64,000 nt of DNA, from positions 124,001 through 188,000 of the forward strand of contig JAUYSK010000024.1 of NCBI GenBank assembly GCA_030696345.1, written 5' to 3'. The translations under genes were made by a program, and so were the position numbers. The notes below the pieces were generated by a model. That model did no database searches. It was not told the DNA's origin and worked only from the letters and a program-made list of their open reading frames with translations. Each line of letters starts with the position of its first letter. Positions within the stretch are counted from its first letter, which is position 1. Origin of the DNA: Azonexus sp. Its GTDB lineage: Bacteria > Pseudomonadota > Gammaproteobacteria > Burkholderiales > Rhodocyclaceae. Positions 17,671 to 28,576 of this stretch are shown here, piece after piece.

Positions 17671-18951
17671 TCAGCGGTGGCGGCTGCCACTGCGATGTTG
17701 CTGCGGTCCACCCGGTTTTTGGGGTGTTTTCTGACCCTGTGGCCGGCCCGGCTGTTGCGGCTTGCGGGCGCCACGCGGGGGCTGGACCGGCCGCGGTGCG
17801 GCGTGCGCCGAAGGTTCGAAACCGGGTACGACTTCACGCTCCAGTTCGCGCTTGATCAGGCGCTCGATATCACGCAGACTGCCGCGCTCGTCATGGCAAA
17901 CCAGAGAAATCGCCTCACCTTCCATGCCGGCGCGACCGGTGCGGCCGATGCGGTGCACGTAGTCTTCGGCTATATTCGGGAGTTCGAAATTGATCACGTA
18001 GGGCAGCGCATCGATATCCAGGCCACGGGCGGCGATATCGGTCGCCACCAGCGCTACCAGTTTGCCTTCCTTGAAATCGTTCAGTACGCGGGTACGCGCG
18101 CCTTGCGATTTGTCGCCATGCAAGGCGGCGGACTTAATACCGGATTTTTCCAGCGTTTTGGCCAAGGCATCGGCGCCGTGCTTGGTACGGGCGAAAACCA
18201 GCACCTGATGCCAGCCACGCGTTGCAAACAGATGGCAGAGCAGCTCTTTCTTCTGTTCACGATTGGTTTCGATGACACGCTGGGTGACCGTCTCGGCCGC
18301 GGTGTTACGGGTGGCGACATCGACCGAAACTGGGTTATTCAGCAGACCACTGGCCAGTTCACGAATATCCGGCGAGAAGGTGGCCGAGAACATCAGGTTC
18401 TGCCGCTGCTTCGGCAGCAGGGCGATGATCTTGCGGATATCGCGGATAAAGCCCATGTCGAGCATGCGGTCAGCTTCATCGAGCACAAAAATCTCGATTT
18501 TGGAGAGGTCGACCGTGCGCTGCTGCACGTGGTCGAGCAGGCGACCCGGTGTTGCAACCAGAACATCGACGCCGCGGCGCAGGTTGGCGATTTGCGGGTT
18601 GATGCCAACGCCGCCGAAAACGGCCAGCGAATTGATCGGCAAATGCTTGCCGTAAGTGCGGACGCTTTCCTCAACCTGGATGGCGAGTTCGCGGGTCGGC
18701 GTCAGAACCAGAACGCGCGGCGTCTTGGAAACACGGGTCAGGCTACCGTTGGGGCCACTGACCAGACGATGCAGGATGGGCAGCGTAAAGCCGGCGGTCT
18801 TGCCGGTGCCGGTCTGGGCCGAGGCCATCAGGTCGTGGCCAGCCATCACGGCGGGAATTGCCTTCTGCTGGATCGGGGTCGGCGTGTCGTAGCCCTGCTC
18901 GCTGACAGCGCGCAGGAGTTCGGCCTTGAGGCCGAGGTCAGTGAATTGCAT
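17671..18951 (-). CDS. rhlE: ATP-dependent RNA helicase RhlE (DEAD box)
   Basis: This is a 426-residue DEAD-box helicase with all core motifs: Q motif ([14 protein letters not shown]), motif I AQTGTGKT, Ia PTRELA, motif [11 protein letters not shown], motif III SAT, motif [11 protein letters not shown] and motif [10 protein letters not shown]. The tail after about residue 370 is basic and Pro/Gln/Arg-rich, typical of RhlE proteins, which unwind structured RNA and take part in ribosome maturation and RNA decay. The ATG at 18951 begins MQFTDLGL as in other RhlE proteins. It has over 100 bp of spacer on each side and is probably monocistronic. Confidence 0.93.
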   Translation of the reverse strand: MQFTDLGLKAELLRAVSEQGYDTPTPIQQKAIPAVMAGHDLMASAQTGTGKTAGFTLPILHRLVSGPNGSLTRVSKTPRVLVLTPTRELAIQVEESVRTYGKHLPINSLAVFGGVGINPQIANLRRGVDVLVATPGRLLDHVQQRTVDLSKIEIFVLDEADRMLDMGFIRDIRKIIALLPKQRQNLMFSATFSPDIRELASGLLNNPVSVDVATRNTAAETVTQRVIETNREQKKELLCHLFATRGWHQVLVFARTKHGADALAKTLEKSGIKSAALHGDKSQGARTRVLNDFKEGKLVALVATDIAARGLDIDALPYVINFELPNIAEDYVHRIGRTGRAGMEGEAISLVCHDERGSLRDIERLIKRELEREVVPGFEPSAHAAPRPVQPPRGARKPQQPGRPQGQKTPQKPGGPQQHRSGSRHR

Positions 18952-19022
18952 GGAAATCTTTCAGAAAATCCTCAACGCAGGAGCGCGACGAGGGCTGAGT
19001 AGCAGAGGAATCGCAGGTCTAT

Positions 19023-19048
19023 CTCTGCGTTCTCTGCGCCTCTGCGTT
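19023..19048. repeat. short CTCTGCG tandem repeat in rhlE-metZ spacer
   Basis: Three near-identical 8-9 bp units (CTCTGCGTT, CTCTGCGCC, TCTGCGTT) lie in the 107-bp spacer between metZ and the rhlE start. Similar TCTGCG-rich intergenic tracts recur in many bacterial genomes; whether this one is dispersed in this genome cannot be judged from one window. Confidence 0.5.
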
Positions 19049-19058
19049 GGTTACAGCT

Positions 19059-20240
19059 TCAAATCAAAGCAAGGCCGCGTTCAAGATCGGCCTGAAGATC
19101 CTCTACCGCTTCGAGGCCGACTGCGATGCGCAGCAAGCCCTCGCTGATGCCGGCCGCAGCCCGGGCTTCTGGAGTGATGCGGCCATGCGTGGTGGAGGCG
19201 GGGTGGGTGATGGTGGTCTTGGTATCACCAAGATTGGCGGTAATGGAGAGCAGATGGCAGTTATCGACGACCTGCCAGGCCTGTTCGCGAGCGCCCTTCA
19301 CTTCGAAAGACACTATCGCGCCACCACTCTTCTGCTGAGTTTTGGCCAGTTCATATTGCGGGTGGGAAGGCAATCCCGGATAAAAGACGCGCGACACCTT
19401 GGGGTGGGCTTCCAGCCACGCAGCGATTACGGCCGCATTGGCTGATTGCGCCTCGACACGAATTTTCAAGGTTTCCAGCCCCTTGAGCAGCACCCAGGCG
19501 TTGAAAGCTGAGAGTGTCGGCCCGGCAGTACGCAAGTATTTGAAAACTTCTTCAGTCAAATTTCTGGCGCCGCAGACCGCGCCGCCGAGGACTCGGCCCT
19601 GACCATCGAGATACTTGGTGGCCGAATGGACGACCAGATCCGCCCCGAGTTCCAGCGGCCGCTGCAGAATAGGCGTGCAGAAACAGTTATCAACCACGAC
19701 CAGAATGCCCTTGGCGCGGGCTACTGCGGTCAACGCCCGAATATCGGCAATTTCCGTCAGCGGATTGGAGGGGGTTTCAAGGAAGAAAAGCTTGGTTTCC
19801 GGACGAATCGCCGCGTCCCATGCCGCTGGATCGGTCTGTGAAACGAAGGTGGTCGTGATGCCGGTGCGCGACAGGATATTGTTGAACAACTGCACCGTGG
19901 CCCCGAACAGGCTGCCCGAAGCGACGATGTGATCGCCATTCTTCAGATGCGCCAGGCAGACCGCCATGATGGCCGACATGCCGCTGGCCGTGGCGACGCA
20001 ATCCTCGGCACCTTCAAGCGCAGCAAGGCGTTCCTCAAACATGCTGACAGTCGGGTTGGAGAAGCGCGCGTAAACATTGCCCTCCTCCTCGCCGGAAAAT
20101 CGTCTGGCTGCTTGCGCCGCGCTCTTGAAGACAAAACTTGACGTCAGATAGAGCGCTTCGGAATGTTCGCCGAACTGGCTACGCTCCTGACCGGCACGAA
20201 CCGCCAGGGTTTCCATGCGATAGTCGGATGTGGCGCCCAT
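19059..20240 (-). CDS. metZ: O-succinylhomoserine sulfhydrylase MetZ
   Basis: This is a 393-residue PLP enzyme of the Cys/Met metabolism family. It converts O-succinylhomoserine plus sulfide to homocysteine in methionine synthesis. The PLP-binding Lys sits in VVHSATKYLDGQGRVLGG (about residue 207), and the N-terminal ETLAVRAGQERSQFGEHSEALYLTSSFVF is typical of MetZ. The purF-metZ order is common in Beta- and Gammaproteobacteria and supports MetZ over cystathionine gamma-synthase. The ATG at 20240 overlaps the purF stop in TGATG. It is the last gene of a long overlapping run; no strong terminator is visible after it. Confidence 0.9.
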   Translation of the reverse strand: MGATSDYRMETLAVRAGQERSQFGEHSEALYLTSSFVFKSAAQAARRFSGEEEGNVYARFSNPTVSMFEERLAALEGAEDCVATASGMSAIMAVCLAHLKNGDHIVASGSLFGATVQLFNNILSRTGITTTFVSQTDPAAWDAAIRPETKLFFLETPSNPLTEIADIRALTAVARAKGILVVVDNCFCTPILQRPLELGADLVVHSATKYLDGQGRVLGGAVCGARNLTEEVFKYLRTAGPTLSAFNAWVLLKGLETLKIRVEAQSANAAVIAAWLEAHPKVSRVFYPGLPSHPQYELAKTQQKSGGAIVSFEVKGAREQAWQVVDNCHLLSITANLGDTKTTITHPASTTHGRITPEARAAAGISEGLLRIAVGLEAVEDLQADLERGLALI

Positions 20241-21778
20241 CAATCCTGTGCCTCGGAAGCCAGTTGCAGGACAAGTTGCTGCGAAGCACGGCCATCCCCA
20301 TCATCATCATTCTTGCCCGATTTGCCACCGCGCTTGCCTTCAACAGCGTCGAGGTAATACTCGTCGATGTCGCCGGTAACGTAGCAGCCGTCGAAGCAGG
20401 AGGCATCGAAAACAGTCAGGTCGCCACGAATCGACGTTATTGACTGCTTCAGCGCATCCAGCTCCTGATAAACCAAGGCATCGGCACCGATTTCCTCGGC
20501 AATGCCGGCGTCGTCACGACCGGTCGCGATCAACTCGGCACGGGTTGGCATGTCGATCCCATAGACATTCGGAAAACGCACCGGCGGCGCTGCCGAAGCG
20601 AAATAAACCTTCAACGCACCGGCGGCACGGGCCATTTCAACGATTTCTCGACTAGTCGTACCACGCACGATGGAATCGTCGACCAGCAAGACTTTCTTGC
20701 CTTTGAACTCCTGGCCGACGGTATTGAGTTTCTGGCGCACCGACTTCCGGCGCATGGACTGGCCGGGCATGATGAAGGTACGGCCGACATAGCGATTCTT
20801 GACGAAGCCTTCGCGGAACGGGATGCCAAGCACCTGGGCCAATTGCATGGCTGCCGGGCGGCTTGAGTCCGGAATCGGAATGACGACATCGATATCTTCG
20901 ATCGGAATGAATTTCTTGACCTTCTCTGCCAGAAATTCACCCATGGCCAGACGCGCTTCATAAACGGAAACGCCATCAATGACGGAATCGGGCCGGGCCA
21001 GATAGACGTACTCGAAAATGCATGGTGCGTAAGTCGGCGACTGGGCGCACTGGCGGGTGTAAATCTGGTGATCGAGGCTAACGAAAACCGCTTCGCCGGG
21101 TTCGATATCACGAACGATTTCGAAGCCTAGCGTATCCAGCGCCACGGATTCCGAGGCAATCAGATATTCGGTGCCTTCCGGGGTTTCATGCTTGCCATAA
21201 ACCAGTGGGCGGATGCCGTTCGGATCGCGGAAAGCGACCAGACCATAGCCGGCAATCAGCGCCACCACCGCGTAAGCACCGCGGCAGCGGCGATGCACGC
21301 CGGCTACCGCCTGGAAGATACTGTCCACATCCAGCTCATAACCATGCGATGAGCACTGCAGCTCATGGGCCAGAACATTGAGCAGCACTTCGGAGTCGGA
21401 ATTGGTGTTGATGTGGCGGCGATCGAGCCGGAACATCTCACCCTTCAACTGTTCGGCGTTGGTCAGGTTGCCGTTGTGCCCGAGCACGATGCCAAACGGC
21501 GAATTGACGTAAAAAGGTTGCGCCTCGGCAAAATTGTAAGCCGAGCCGGCCGTCGGATAGCGGACATGGCCGATACCCCAGTTGCCGGGAAGAGCGCGCA
21601 TGTTACGGGTGCGAAAGACGTCGCGCACGAGGCCGGGGCCCTTGTGCAGATTGAAGGTATTGCCTTCGGCCGTTGCAATTCCCGCCGCATCCTGACCACG
21701 GTGCTGGAGCACCATCAGGCCGTCGTAAAGCAACTGGTTGACCGGCGATGTTGCCACCACACCTAGAATCCCGCACAT
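20240..21778 (-). CDS. purF: amidophosphoribosyltransferase PurF
   Basis: This is a 512-residue enzyme for the first committed step of purine synthesis, forming phosphoribosylamine from PRPP and glutamine. It starts MCGILGVV with the catalytic Cys directly after Met, so no propeptide needs removal. The N-terminal Ntn glutaminase domain covers about 1-235, and the C-terminal PRTase domain carries the PRPP loop [14 protein letters not shown] (about residues 362-375). The start was moved to 21778 because the upstream extension lacks the Cys2 architecture. It lies 14 bp after cvpA, the classic cvpA-purF pair. Confidence 0.95.
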   Translation of the reverse strand: MCGILGVVATSPVNQLLYDGLMVLQHRGQDAAGIATAEGNTFNLHKGPGLVRDVFRTRNMRALPGNWGIGHVRYPTAGSAYNFAEAQPFYVNSPFGIVLGHNGNLTNAEQLKGEMFRLDRRHINTNSDSEVLLNVLAHELQCSSHGYELDVDSIFQAVAGVHRRCRGAYAVVALIAGYGLVAFRDPNGIRPLVYGKHETPEGTEYLIASESVALDTLGFEIVRDIEPGEAVFVSLDHQIYTRQCAQSPTYAPCIFEYVYLARPDSVIDGVSVYEARLAMGEFLAEKVKKFIPIEDIDVVIPIPDSSRPAAMQLAQVLGIPFREGFVKNRYVGRTFIMPGQSMRRKSVRQKLNTVGQEFKGKKVLLVDDSIVRGTTSREIVEMARAAGALKVYFASAAPPVRFPNVYGIDMPTRAELIATGRDDAGIAEEIGADALVYQELDALKQSITSIRGDLTVFDASCFDGCYVTGDIDEYYLDAVEGKRGGKSGKNDDDGDGRASQQLVLQLASEAQD

Positions 21779-21792
21779 AGTCTTTTTCCTGC

Positions 21793-22284
21793 CTAGCTGA
21801 ATCGAATTCGTTTTGCCAAATCGTCCGGCAACCATTGTTTGGCGACCAGAACGGCTGTTTCCAACGGTGGCGACAGCATCGCATCACGCCACCAGGTCTG
21901 TTTCGGAGCTGCGGTCATCCCGCCCAACCCGACCAGCACCATGGTGACCAGCACTCCGCGCACCAAACCAAAAATCATGCCCAACAGGCGGTCCGAAATG
22001 CTCAGGCCCAAGGCCTTGACCATCTTGCGTCCCGCCCAACTTACTATCGACATCGCCAGCAACACACCGACAAAAACCAACACACATCCGGCCAGCATGC
22101 GGATTGATGGGTCGGCAATGCCACTGAAGAACCGCTGCCCGGCCAGCCCGCCAAATTCGGTAGCAGCCAGCACTCCGGTTATCCAGGCCATCAGGGCGAT
22201 GATTTCACCGACCACACCACGCCAAAGTCCAAAAAGCAAAGACAGACCGACAATGCCGATCACGACATAGTCAAAAATCGTCAT
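21793..22284 (-). CDS. cvpA: CvpA family membrane protein
   Basis: This is a 163-residue inner-membrane protein with four predicted helices (about residues 4-20, 28-46, 62-85 and 100-122). It starts [27 protein letters not shown], the standard CvpA opening with the conserved RG motif. CvpA was named for colicin V production and is linked to envelope homeostasis and, by its purF neighbourhood, historically to purine metabolism; its molecular role is unsettled. The start overlaps the dedD stop in ATGA. Confidence 0.9.
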   Translation of the reverse strand: MTIFDYVVIGIVGLSLLFGLWRGVVGEIIALMAWITGVLAATEFGGLAGQRFFSGIADPSIRMLAGCVLVFVGVLLAMSIVSWAGRKMVKALGLSISDRLLGMIFGLVRGVLVTMVLVGLGGMTAAPKQTWWRDAMLSPPLETAVLVAKQWLPDDLAKRIRFS

Positions 22285-22994
22285 TGCTTTGCCGAAATAA
22301 CTCCGGACACACCAATTTTCTGCATCCTTTCCAGCGCCTTCTCGGCCGCTTCACGACTGGCGAACGGCCCGGCCCTGACACGGGTTTTCTTGCCTTGGGG
22401 CGTATCAAGCGGCTCACTGAAAGTCTTGATGCCCTGTTCGCCAAGCTTGGCTTTCAGGATTGTGACATTCGCTTCATTCGAAAATGCCCCGATCAGTACC
22501 AGGAACTCACCCGGCTTGGCTGCCGGGCTAGTCTCGCCGGGCTGTCCGGACAGGATGGCGGCAGCGCGCCTGGCATCATCATTTTTTCCGGCGGGCTTCT
22601 CTGCGGGCTTCTCGCCCGGTTTGACCACGGGTTTCTCGGGTGGCTTTTCGGCCTTGACCGGCGCCTTTTCTGGGGGTTTTTCCTTGACAGCCTCAGTAAC
22701 GCGGGCAGTCGGTGTGGCCGCTACCGGAATTGGCGTCTCGACTTGCGGCTTGGAGACCGGAACCTCTGCCGGCTTCGCCACCGGCGTATCGACGGGAGCC
22801 GCAGCAAATTTAGGCGCAAACGGCTTTTCGTCCTGGCCCGGGATGCGGATTTCGACATCCTGCACCACCTGACGAGGCTCGTGATCCATCACCATGGGCA
22901 GCACGACGGCAACCACTGAAACGAAGGCGACCGCCCCCACCAAGCGGCGTCGGGCGCGTTTCTTGAATTGCAACTGAGCGTCGTTTTCTTCCAT
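22281..22994 (-). CDS. dedD: DedD-like SPOR-domain protein
   Basis: This is a 237-residue bitopic protein: short cytoplasmic N-terminus with KKRARRR, one transmembrane helix (LVGAVAFVSVVAVVLPMVM), a Pro/Lys/Glu-rich periplasmic linker (about 60-155) and a C-terminal SPOR domain (FLVLIGAFSNEANVTILKAKL...TRVRAGPFASREAAEKAL, about 163-235). SPOR domains bind denuded glycan strands at the division septum, so it probably acts in late cell division. The ATG at 22994 overlaps the folC stop in TGATG, better than the preceding TTG. The folC-dedD-cvpA-purF order is conserved in Proteobacteria. Confidence 0.88.
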   Translation of the reverse strand: MEENDAQLQFKKRARRRLVGAVAFVSVVAVVLPMVMDHEPRQVVQDVEIRIPGQDEKPFAPKFAAAPVDTPVAKPAEVPVSKPQVETPIPVAATPTARVTEAVKEKPPEKAPVKAEKPPEKPVVKPGEKPAEKPAGKNDDARRAAAILSGQPGETSPAAKPGEFLVLIGAFSNEANVTILKAKLGEQGIKTFSEPLDTPQGKKTRVRAGPFASREAAEKALERMQKIGVSGVISAKQ

Positions 22995-24307
22995 CAATCA
23001 GGGCTTTTCCGCAGCACTTCGAGTGCTCCAGCTACTGTGTAGAACGAACCAAAGGCCAGAATTCTATCACTTTCACTGGATTGCCCCTTGGCTGCCTGCA
23101 TTGCCGCAGCCGGCGAGTCATGGCAAACGATCTCTCCACCCAGCCCGGCACCGATAATGATGCCGGCCAGGGTTTCAGCAGAGGTACCCCGTGCGCCACT
23201 CAGGCTGGCCAGATGCCAGCAGTCGATCTTGCCCTTCATCGGCTGCAAAGCACCGACGATATCCTTGTCGTTCAACATGCCGACCACGGCATAGGTGCTG
23301 TTGAAAAACCCCATGCTTGAAAGGTTGTCGGCCAGCACCCTGATTGCTTGCGGATTGTGGCCAACGTCAAAAACAATGGCCGGTTTGCCCGGTATCACCT
23401 GGAAACGGCCAGCCAGTTCGGTTTCGATCAGCCCGGGACGAATGGCCTGCATGGTCACCGGCAGCCTGTCACCCAAGGCATCGAGCGCCGCCAATGCCAC
23501 GGCGGCGTTGTAGAGCTGGATCGGGCCGCGTAGTCCGGGATAAGCCAGGGAGCGCTTGACGATCTTTTCACCGGAACGACACCACCAGCGCCACTGCAGA
23601 CGATTTTCATCGGTTTCCGCGGCTGGCCGCTCGAAGCCGAAGTCACGGCCTATCAAACGGAGATCAGCACCGGTCGCCACAGCATGATCAAGCAGAGTTT
23701 GCGGCGGATGGGGATCGGCACAGAAAGCCGGCTTGCCGAAGCGGTAGATGCCGGCCTTCTCGAAACCGATGCTTTCACGGTCCGGCCCCAGCCAGTCGGT
23801 GTGATCAAGGGCAACCGTGGTGACGATGGAAACATCAGGTTCGTAGGCGTTGACCGCATCCAGTCGCCCCCCCAGGCCAACTTCAAGGATGGCCGCTTCA
23901 ACTTTGGCCTCGGCAAATACCTCCCAGGCGGCCAGGGTGCCAAATTCAAAGTAGGTCAGCGCAATATTGCCGGCCTGTAGCCGCGCCGCTTCAACCTTGG
24001 CAAACGCAGCGGACAATGCTTCGTCGCTGGCAGAGCTGCCGTTCAGGCGAACCCGTTCGTTGTAGTACAGCAGGTGCGGCGAGGTGTAGCAACCGACCTT
24101 GTAGCCGGCACGGGCAATGATGCTTTCCAGATAGGCACAGGTCGAACCTTTGCCATTGGTGCCACCGACGATGATCACCGGACAATGCTGGGTCTGCCCA
24201 AGGACTTCCTTGACCAGCCGCACACGATCCAGTCCCAACTCGATACCGGCTTGACCTTTCGGATGCAGGCTTTCGAGGTGGGCCAGCCAATCGGCCAGAT
24301 TCTTCAA
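22994..24307 (-). CDS. folC: bifunctional folylpolyglutamate/dihydrofolate synthase FolC
   Basis: This is a 437-residue Mur-ligase-type enzyme. It adds Glu to dihydropteroate and later to folates. The P-loop is [18 protein letters not shown] (about residues 45-62), followed by [17 protein letters not shown] and the conserved LGGRLDAVN (about 146-154) and [12 protein letters not shown]. Translation seems to begin at a TTG overlapping the accD stop (TTGA), which suggests coupled and reduced initiation. Complete and of normal length. Confidence 0.93.
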   Translation of the reverse strand: MKNLADWLAHLESLHPKGQAGIELGLDRVRLVKEVLGQTQHCPVIIVGGTNGKGSTCAYLESIIARAGYKVGCYTSPHLLYYNERVRLNGSSASDEALSAAFAKVEAARLQAGNIALTYFEFGTLAAWEVFAEAKVEAAILEVGLGGRLDAVNAYEPDVSIVTTVALDHTDWLGPDRESIGFEKAGIYRFGKPAFCADPHPPQTLLDHAVATGADLRLIGRDFGFERPAAETDENRLQWRWWCRSGEKIVKRSLAYPGLRGPIQLYNAAVALAALDALGDRLPVTMQAIRPGLIETELAGRFQVIPGKPAIVFDVGHNPQAIRVLADNLSSMGFFNSTYAVVGMLNDKDIVGALQPMKGKIDCWHLASLSGARGTSAETLAGIIIGAGLGGEIVCHDSPAAAMQAAKGQSSESDRILAFGSFYTVAGALEVLRKSPD

Positions 24308-25173
24308 GCGGCGGCCGGCAGGTTTTGCAAAAGCGCCAGAACACGGGCGACCTGATCACGCAGTTCGCGACGATCAACAATCATGTCGATGGCGCCTTTT
24401 TCCATGATGAACTCTGAGCGCTGGAAGCCTTCCGGCAGGGTTTCGCGCACGGTCTGCTCGATGACGCGTGGACCGGCAAAGCCGATCAGCGCCTTCGGCT
24501 CGGCAATCACCACATCACCGACAAAGGCGAAGGACGCAGAAACGCCGCCCATGGTCGGGTCGGTCAGGATGGAAATAAACGGCAGGCCTGCCTCGGACAG
24601 CTTGGTCAGCGATGCAGTCGTCTTGGCCATCTGCATTAGTGAGAAGAGTCCTTCCTGCATACGGGCGCCGCCGGAAGCGGTGATACAGATGAAGGGCATT
24701 TTCTGTTCCACGGCCGTCTGCACGCCGCGCACGAAACGCTCACCCAATACGGACCCCATCGAGCCGCCCATGAACTCGAACTCAAAAGCAGCGGCAACGA
24801 CCGGCATGGTCTTGACGGCCCCTTGCAGGACGACCAGCGAATCGGTTTCGCCGGTTGATTCGTTGGCATCCATCAGGCGGTCCGGGTAGCGCTTGGAATC
24901 CTTGAATTTCAGGCTATCTACCGGGATAACTTCGGCGCCGATTTCAAAGCGGCCTTCCGCATCAAGCAGCAGATCAAGGCGCTGGCGCGAATTCAGGCGA
25001 TTGTGGTGACCGCATTTGGGGCAAACCTGCAGGTTGTTTTCGAGGTCGGTTGCGTAGAGCACGGCCTCGCAGGAGGGGCACTTGCTCCATAGGCCTTCGG
25101 GCAGCGCGCCACGGCGCTGGACGCCCTGTTCGCGCTTGATCTTGGGGGGCAGCAGTTTGGTCAGCCAGCTCAT
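24304..25173 (-). CDS. accD: acetyl-CoA carboxylase carboxyltransferase subunit beta AccD
   Basis: This is a 289-residue subunit that, with AccA, transfers the carboxyl group from biotin to acetyl-CoA in fatty-acid synthesis. The N-terminal zinc finger is CPSC...CPKCGHH (about residues 33-57), and the carboxyltransferase domain has the crotonase-like [12 protein letters not shown] and [10 protein letters not shown] segments. The start overlaps trpA in ATGA. The accD-folC pair is widely conserved. Confidence 0.95.
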   Translation of the reverse strand: MSWLTKLLPPKIKREQGVQRRGALPEGLWSKCPSCEAVLYATDLENNLQVCPKCGHHNRLNSRQRLDLLLDAEGRFEIGAEVIPVDSLKFKDSKRYPDRLMDANESTGETDSLVVLQGAVKTMPVVAAAFEFEFMGGSMGSVLGERFVRGVQTAVEQKMPFICITASGGARMQEGLFSLMQMAKTTASLTKLSEAGLPFISILTDPTMGGVSASFAFVGDVVIAEPKALIGFAGPRVIEQTVRETLPEGFQRSEFIMEKGAIDMIVDRRELRDQVARVLALLQNLPAAA

Positions 25174-25976
25174 TTCTTTACCTCATCAACACCACGGCGA
25201 ATATCCGAAACCAATGCCTTGACATTGGCACAGGCGGTTTCTGCCGTCGATTTTTCGATTTCTTCAATAATCCGGCTGCCAACCACGACCGCATCGGCGA
25301 AAGCAGCAATGCGTGCTGCGGTGGACGCGTCACGGATGCCAAAACCAACGCCAACCGGCAAGCCGGTCTTTTCGCGGATCAGCGGCAGACGCTCGGCGAC
25401 TGCTTCAACATTCAACGCCCCTGAGCCAGTCACCCCGGCCAGCGAAACGTAATAGACGTAACCACTGGCGATTTGAGCAACCTGCTCGATACGTGCTGCG
25501 GTCGACGTCGGTGCAAGCAGGAAAATCGGATCAATGCCCTGCTCCTTCATTGCTGCGCCAAAGTTTTCCGCTTCCTCCGGCGGGTAATCGACGACCAGTA
25601 CGCCATCAACACCGGATTGCGCGGCGGCTTCCGCAAAGCGCTGCAGCCCCATGGCCTCGATCGGGTTGGCGTAGCCCATCAGGACGACCGGCGTCCGGTC
25701 ATTGAGCGTCCGGAACGCCGCCACGCGCTGCAGCACTTTTTTCAGGGTCATACCCTTGGCCAGTGCGCGTTCGGAGGCTCGCTGTATGGTCGGGCCATCT
25801 GCCATCGGGTCCGAGAACGGTACCCCGAGCTCGATAATGTCGGCCCCGGCTTCGACCAATGCCTGCATCAGGGAAACCGTCAGATCACCATCCGGGTCGC
25901 CGGCGGTAATGAAAGGAATCAGCGCCTTGCGGCCTTCGCTCTTGAGACGCTGGAAAGTGGTTTGAATGCGCGACAT
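25170..25976 (-). CDS. trpA: tryptophan synthase alpha subunit TrpA
   Basis: This is a 268-residue TIM-barrel enzyme that cleaves indole-3-glycerol phosphate to indole and passes it to TrpB. The catalytic Glu is in [21 protein letters not shown] (about residue 49) and the catalytic Asp in [12 protein letters not shown] (about residue 130). The C-terminal phosphate-binding loop GVGFGI (about 212-217) and VVGSRI are intact. Start overlaps the trpB stop in TGATG, so the alpha and beta subunits are translated together. Confidence 0.95.
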   Translation of the reverse strand: MSRIQTTFQRLKSEGRKALIPFITAGDPDGDLTVSLMQALVEAGADIIELGVPFSDPMADGPTIQRASERALAKGMTLKKVLQRVAAFRTLNDRTPVVLMGYANPIEAMGLQRFAEAAAQSGVDGVLVVDYPPEEAENFGAAMKEQGIDPIFLLAPTSTAARIEQVAQIASGYVYYVSLAGVTGSGALNVEAVAERLPLIREKTGLPVGVGFGIRDASTAARIAAFADAVVVGSRIIEEIEKSTAETACANVKALVSDIRRGVDEVKK

Positions 25977-27175
25977 CAGAAGGTGATCCCGGATTTTTCG
26001 GCCACGGTATGCATGTCCTTGTCACCCCGGCCAGAGAGGTTGACCAGCAGAATCTTGTCCTTGTCCAGCGTCGGCGCAAGCTTGGCGGCATAGGCCAGCG
26101 CATGGCTGGATTCCAGGGCAGGGATAATACCTTCGATACGGCACAGAGTATGGAAAGCAGCCAGCGCCTCGCTATCGGTCACCGGCTGGTATTCTGCCCG
26201 GCCCAAATCCTTCAGCCAGGCGTGTTCAGGGCCGACACCGGGGTAATCGAGACCAGCTGAAATCGAGTGTGTCTCGATAATCTGGCCATCTGCATCCTGT
26301 AGCAGATAGGTGCGATTGCCGTGCAGCACACCTGGAACGCCCGCCGTCAACGAGGCCGAATGGCGCCCGGTTTCCATGCCGTCACCGGCGGCTTCAACAC
26401 CAATCAGGCGCACATTCGGCACATTGATATAGGGATAAAAAATTCCCATCGCGTTGGAACCACCACCGACGCAAGCGATCACCGCATCCGGCTGGCGACC
26501 GGTCATTTCCGGCATCTGCTCCAGACACTCTTCGCCGATGATCTTCTGGAAGTCGCGGACCAGCATCGGATAAGGATGCGGACCAGCCACCGTGCCGATA
26601 ATGTAGAAAGTGTTGTGGATGTTGGTCACCCAGTCGCGCATGGCTTCATTGAGCGCGTCCTTGAGTGTCTTCGAGCCACTTTCGACCGGCACGACGATGG
26701 CCCCGAGCAATTTCATCCGATAGACGTTGGCGGCCTGCCGCTTGACGTCTTCGCTGCCCATGTAAACCACGCACTCCATGCCGTAGCGAGCGGCCACCGT
26801 CGCCGTGGCAACGCCGTGCTGGCCGGCACCGGTTTCGGCGATGACGCGCGGTTTGCCCATGCGGCGTGCAAGCATGGCCTGACCGATACAGTTATTAACC
26901 TTGTGGGCACCGGTGTGATTGAGGTCTTCGCGCTTCAAATAAATCTGAGCACCACCAAGAATTTCCGACCAGCGCTTGGCGTGATAGATCGGCGACGGAC
27001 GGCCAACAAAATGCTTCAGCTCGTATTCGTACTCGGCGCGAAAAGCCGGATCGGCTTGCGCTGCGGCATAGGCGGCCTTTAATTCATCGAGGGCGCCAAA
27101 CAACGTCTCGGCTACAAACACACCACCGTAGGGACCAAAATGGCCTTTGGCATCGGGGAAGTTATATTGATTCAT
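25976..27175 (-). CDS. trpB: tryptophan synthase beta subunit TrpB
   Basis: This is a 399-residue PLP enzyme that condenses indole with serine. The PLP Lys is in [15 protein letters not shown] (about residue 91), the catalytic Glu in [13 protein letters not shown], and the Gly-rich phosphate loop in [14 protein letters not shown] (about residues 233-246). Full length. The start lies inside the end of trpF (14-bp overlap), continuing the trpF-trpB-trpA order typical of Betaproteobacteria, where trpF sits here rather than with trpC. Confidence 0.95.
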   Translation of the reverse strand: MNQYNFPDAKGHFGPYGGVFVAETLFGALDELKAAYAAAQADPAFRAEYEYELKHFVGRPSPIYHAKRWSEILGGAQIYLKREDLNHTGAHKVNNCIGQAMLARRMGKPRVIAETGAGQHGVATATVAARYGMECVVYMGSEDVKRQAANVYRMKLLGAIVVPVESGSKTLKDALNEAMRDWVTNIHNTFYIIGTVAGPHPYPMLVRDFQKIIGEECLEQMPEMTGRQPDAVIACVGGGSNAMGIFYPYINVPNVRLIGVEAAGDGMETGRHSASLTAGVPGVLHGNRTYLLQDADGQIIETHSISAGLDYPGVGPEHAWLKDLGRAEYQPVTDSEALAAFHTLCRIEGIIPALESSHALAYAAKLAPTLDKDKILLVNLSGRGDKDMHTVAEKSGITF

Positions 27176-27791
27176 CAGCTTTCCGTACTGCCACCACGAA
27201 GGCAGCGATTTTCGAGTGATCCTTGATTCCCTTGCTCATTTCAACCCCGGACGAGACATCGACCGCAACCGGGCGGACACGTTCAATGGCCTCACCGACA
27301 TTTGCTGCGGTCAACCCGCCTGAAAGCACCAAAAAGCCGGGAAGTTCTGGCGGGATCAGCGTCCAGTCAAAAACGTGGCCACCCCCACCATAGCCCTCGA
27401 CAAAGGCGTCCAGCAACAAACCCCGGGCATCGGGAAACGAGCCGGCGAATTCTACCAGATCGAGCCCCGGCCTCACCCGTGCAGCCCGCAGATAGGGGCG
27501 GGCAAACTGACGGCAATAGCTCGCGTCCTCGTCACCGTGAAACTGCAGAAGATTGATTGGTAACGCCTCACAGGCAGCGCGAACATTGTCCGGCGTTTCA
27601 TTTACAAACAGGCCAACGATATCGACAAAGGGCGGAATGCGTCGCGCCAGTTCGGCCGCCCGCTGCAGCGTCAGATAACGCGGGCTGGGCGGGTAAAAGA
27701 CAAAGCCGATGGCGTCGGCACCTGCCGCCACCGCCGCGTCGATGTCCTCCTCACGGGTCAGGCCGCAGATCTTGATCCGAGTCTTGGTCAC
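27162..27791 (-). CDS. trpF: phosphoribosylanthranilate isomerase TrpF
   Basis: This is a 209-residue TIM barrel for the third step of tryptophan synthesis. The N-terminus has [12 protein letters not shown] with the catalytic Cys (about residue 9), and the catalytic Asp is in the [10 protein letters not shown] segment (about residue 140). The phosphate loop SGGLTAANV and [14 protein letters not shown] are present. It begins at GTG overlapping the truA stop (GTGA). Confidence 0.93.
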   Translation of the reverse strand: MTKTRIKICGLTREEDIDAAVAAGADAIGFVFYPPSPRYLTLQRAAELARRIPPFVDIVGLFVNETPDNVRAACEALPINLLQFHGDEDASYCRQFARPYLRAARVRPGLDLVEFAGSFPDARGLLLDAFVEGYGGGGHVFDWTLIPPELPGFLVLSGGLTAANVGEAIERVRPVAVDVSSGVEMSKGIKDHSKIAAFVVAVRKADESI

Positions 27792-28576
27792 TTCAACACC
27801 CCATCGAGAAAATCGTCGTCCGGATCAGGCAAACCCCAGTGCGGCTCATAGATCGGCCCGCGGAAGTACAGTCCATCCGGCGAAAAAGTCGGTGCTGCCA
27901 ACTTGCGGTCCCGAGCCAGCAAGAGTTCATCGATCCAGCTCGGTGCCTGTACGCCCTTGCCGATGTAAACCAACGTACCGACCAGATTGCGGACCATATG
28001 ATGCAGGAAGGCGCTTGCCTCAAAATCAAAGACAAAAAGATTGCCCTGTTGACGTACATCCGCCCGCCACAAAGACTTGATCGGGGTCTTCGCCTGACAT
28101 CCGGCAGCGCGAAAGGCCGTAAAATCGTGTTCGCCCAGCAGTTTGGAGGCAGCAACCTGCATCAGGACCAGATCAAGCGGCAGATGAAACCAGCCAGCAC
28201 GCCCATGCCACAGGCCTACACGTTGCGGCCGGTTAAGCAGTAAATAGCGATAACGGCGTCCACGCGCACTGAAACGGGCATGGAACTCATCAGCAACCGG
28301 CTGCGCCCAACGCACCGCGACGCCATCCGGCAGATGCGAATTGACGCCTCTCACCCAAGCCATCATTGGCCGGTCGAGAGGAGCATCGAAATGGACGACC
28401 TGATGCGTGGCATGCACCCCGGCGTCGGTCCGCCCGGCACAAATCACTCCGATCGGCACGCCGGCAATTTCACGCAAGGCAAGCTCAAGGGCGTCCTGTA
28501 CCGTCCCGCCACCCGATTGACTTTGCCAGCCGTGGAACGGAGTTCCAAAATACTCCAGGCCCAAGGCGATTCTCAC
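27788..28576 (-). CDS. truA: tRNA pseudouridine(38-40) synthase TruA
   Basis: This is a 262-residue enzyme that modifies U38-U40 in the tRNA anticodon stem. The catalytic Asp is in CAGRTDAGVHATHQVVHFD (about residue 51). RYRYLLLNR and FLHHMVRNLVGTLVYIGKG, the other family blocks, are intact. Starts at GTG overlapping the stop of the upstream membrane-protein gene (GTGA). The fimV-truA-trpF neighbourhood is conserved in related genomes. Confidence 0.93.
   Translation of the reverse strand: MRIALGLEYFGTPFHGWQSQSGGGTVQDALELALREIAGVPIGVICAGRTDAGVHATHQVVHFDAPLDRPMMAWVRGVNSHLPDGVAVRWAQPVADEFHARFSARGRRYRYLLLNRPQRVGLWHGRAGWFHLPLDLVLMQVAASKLLGEHDFTAFRAAGCQAKTPIKSLWRADVRQQGNLFVFDFEASAFLHHMVRNLVGTLVYIGKGVQAPSWIDELLLARDRKLAAPTFSPDGLYFRGPIYEPHWGLPDPDDDFLDGVLK

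Noticed and set aside
17677-19002. 441-codon plus-strand frame opposite rhlE
   Set aside because: Antisense to a complete DEAD-box helicase; composition rich in Arg, Gln and Gly with no recognisable domain or ribosome site.
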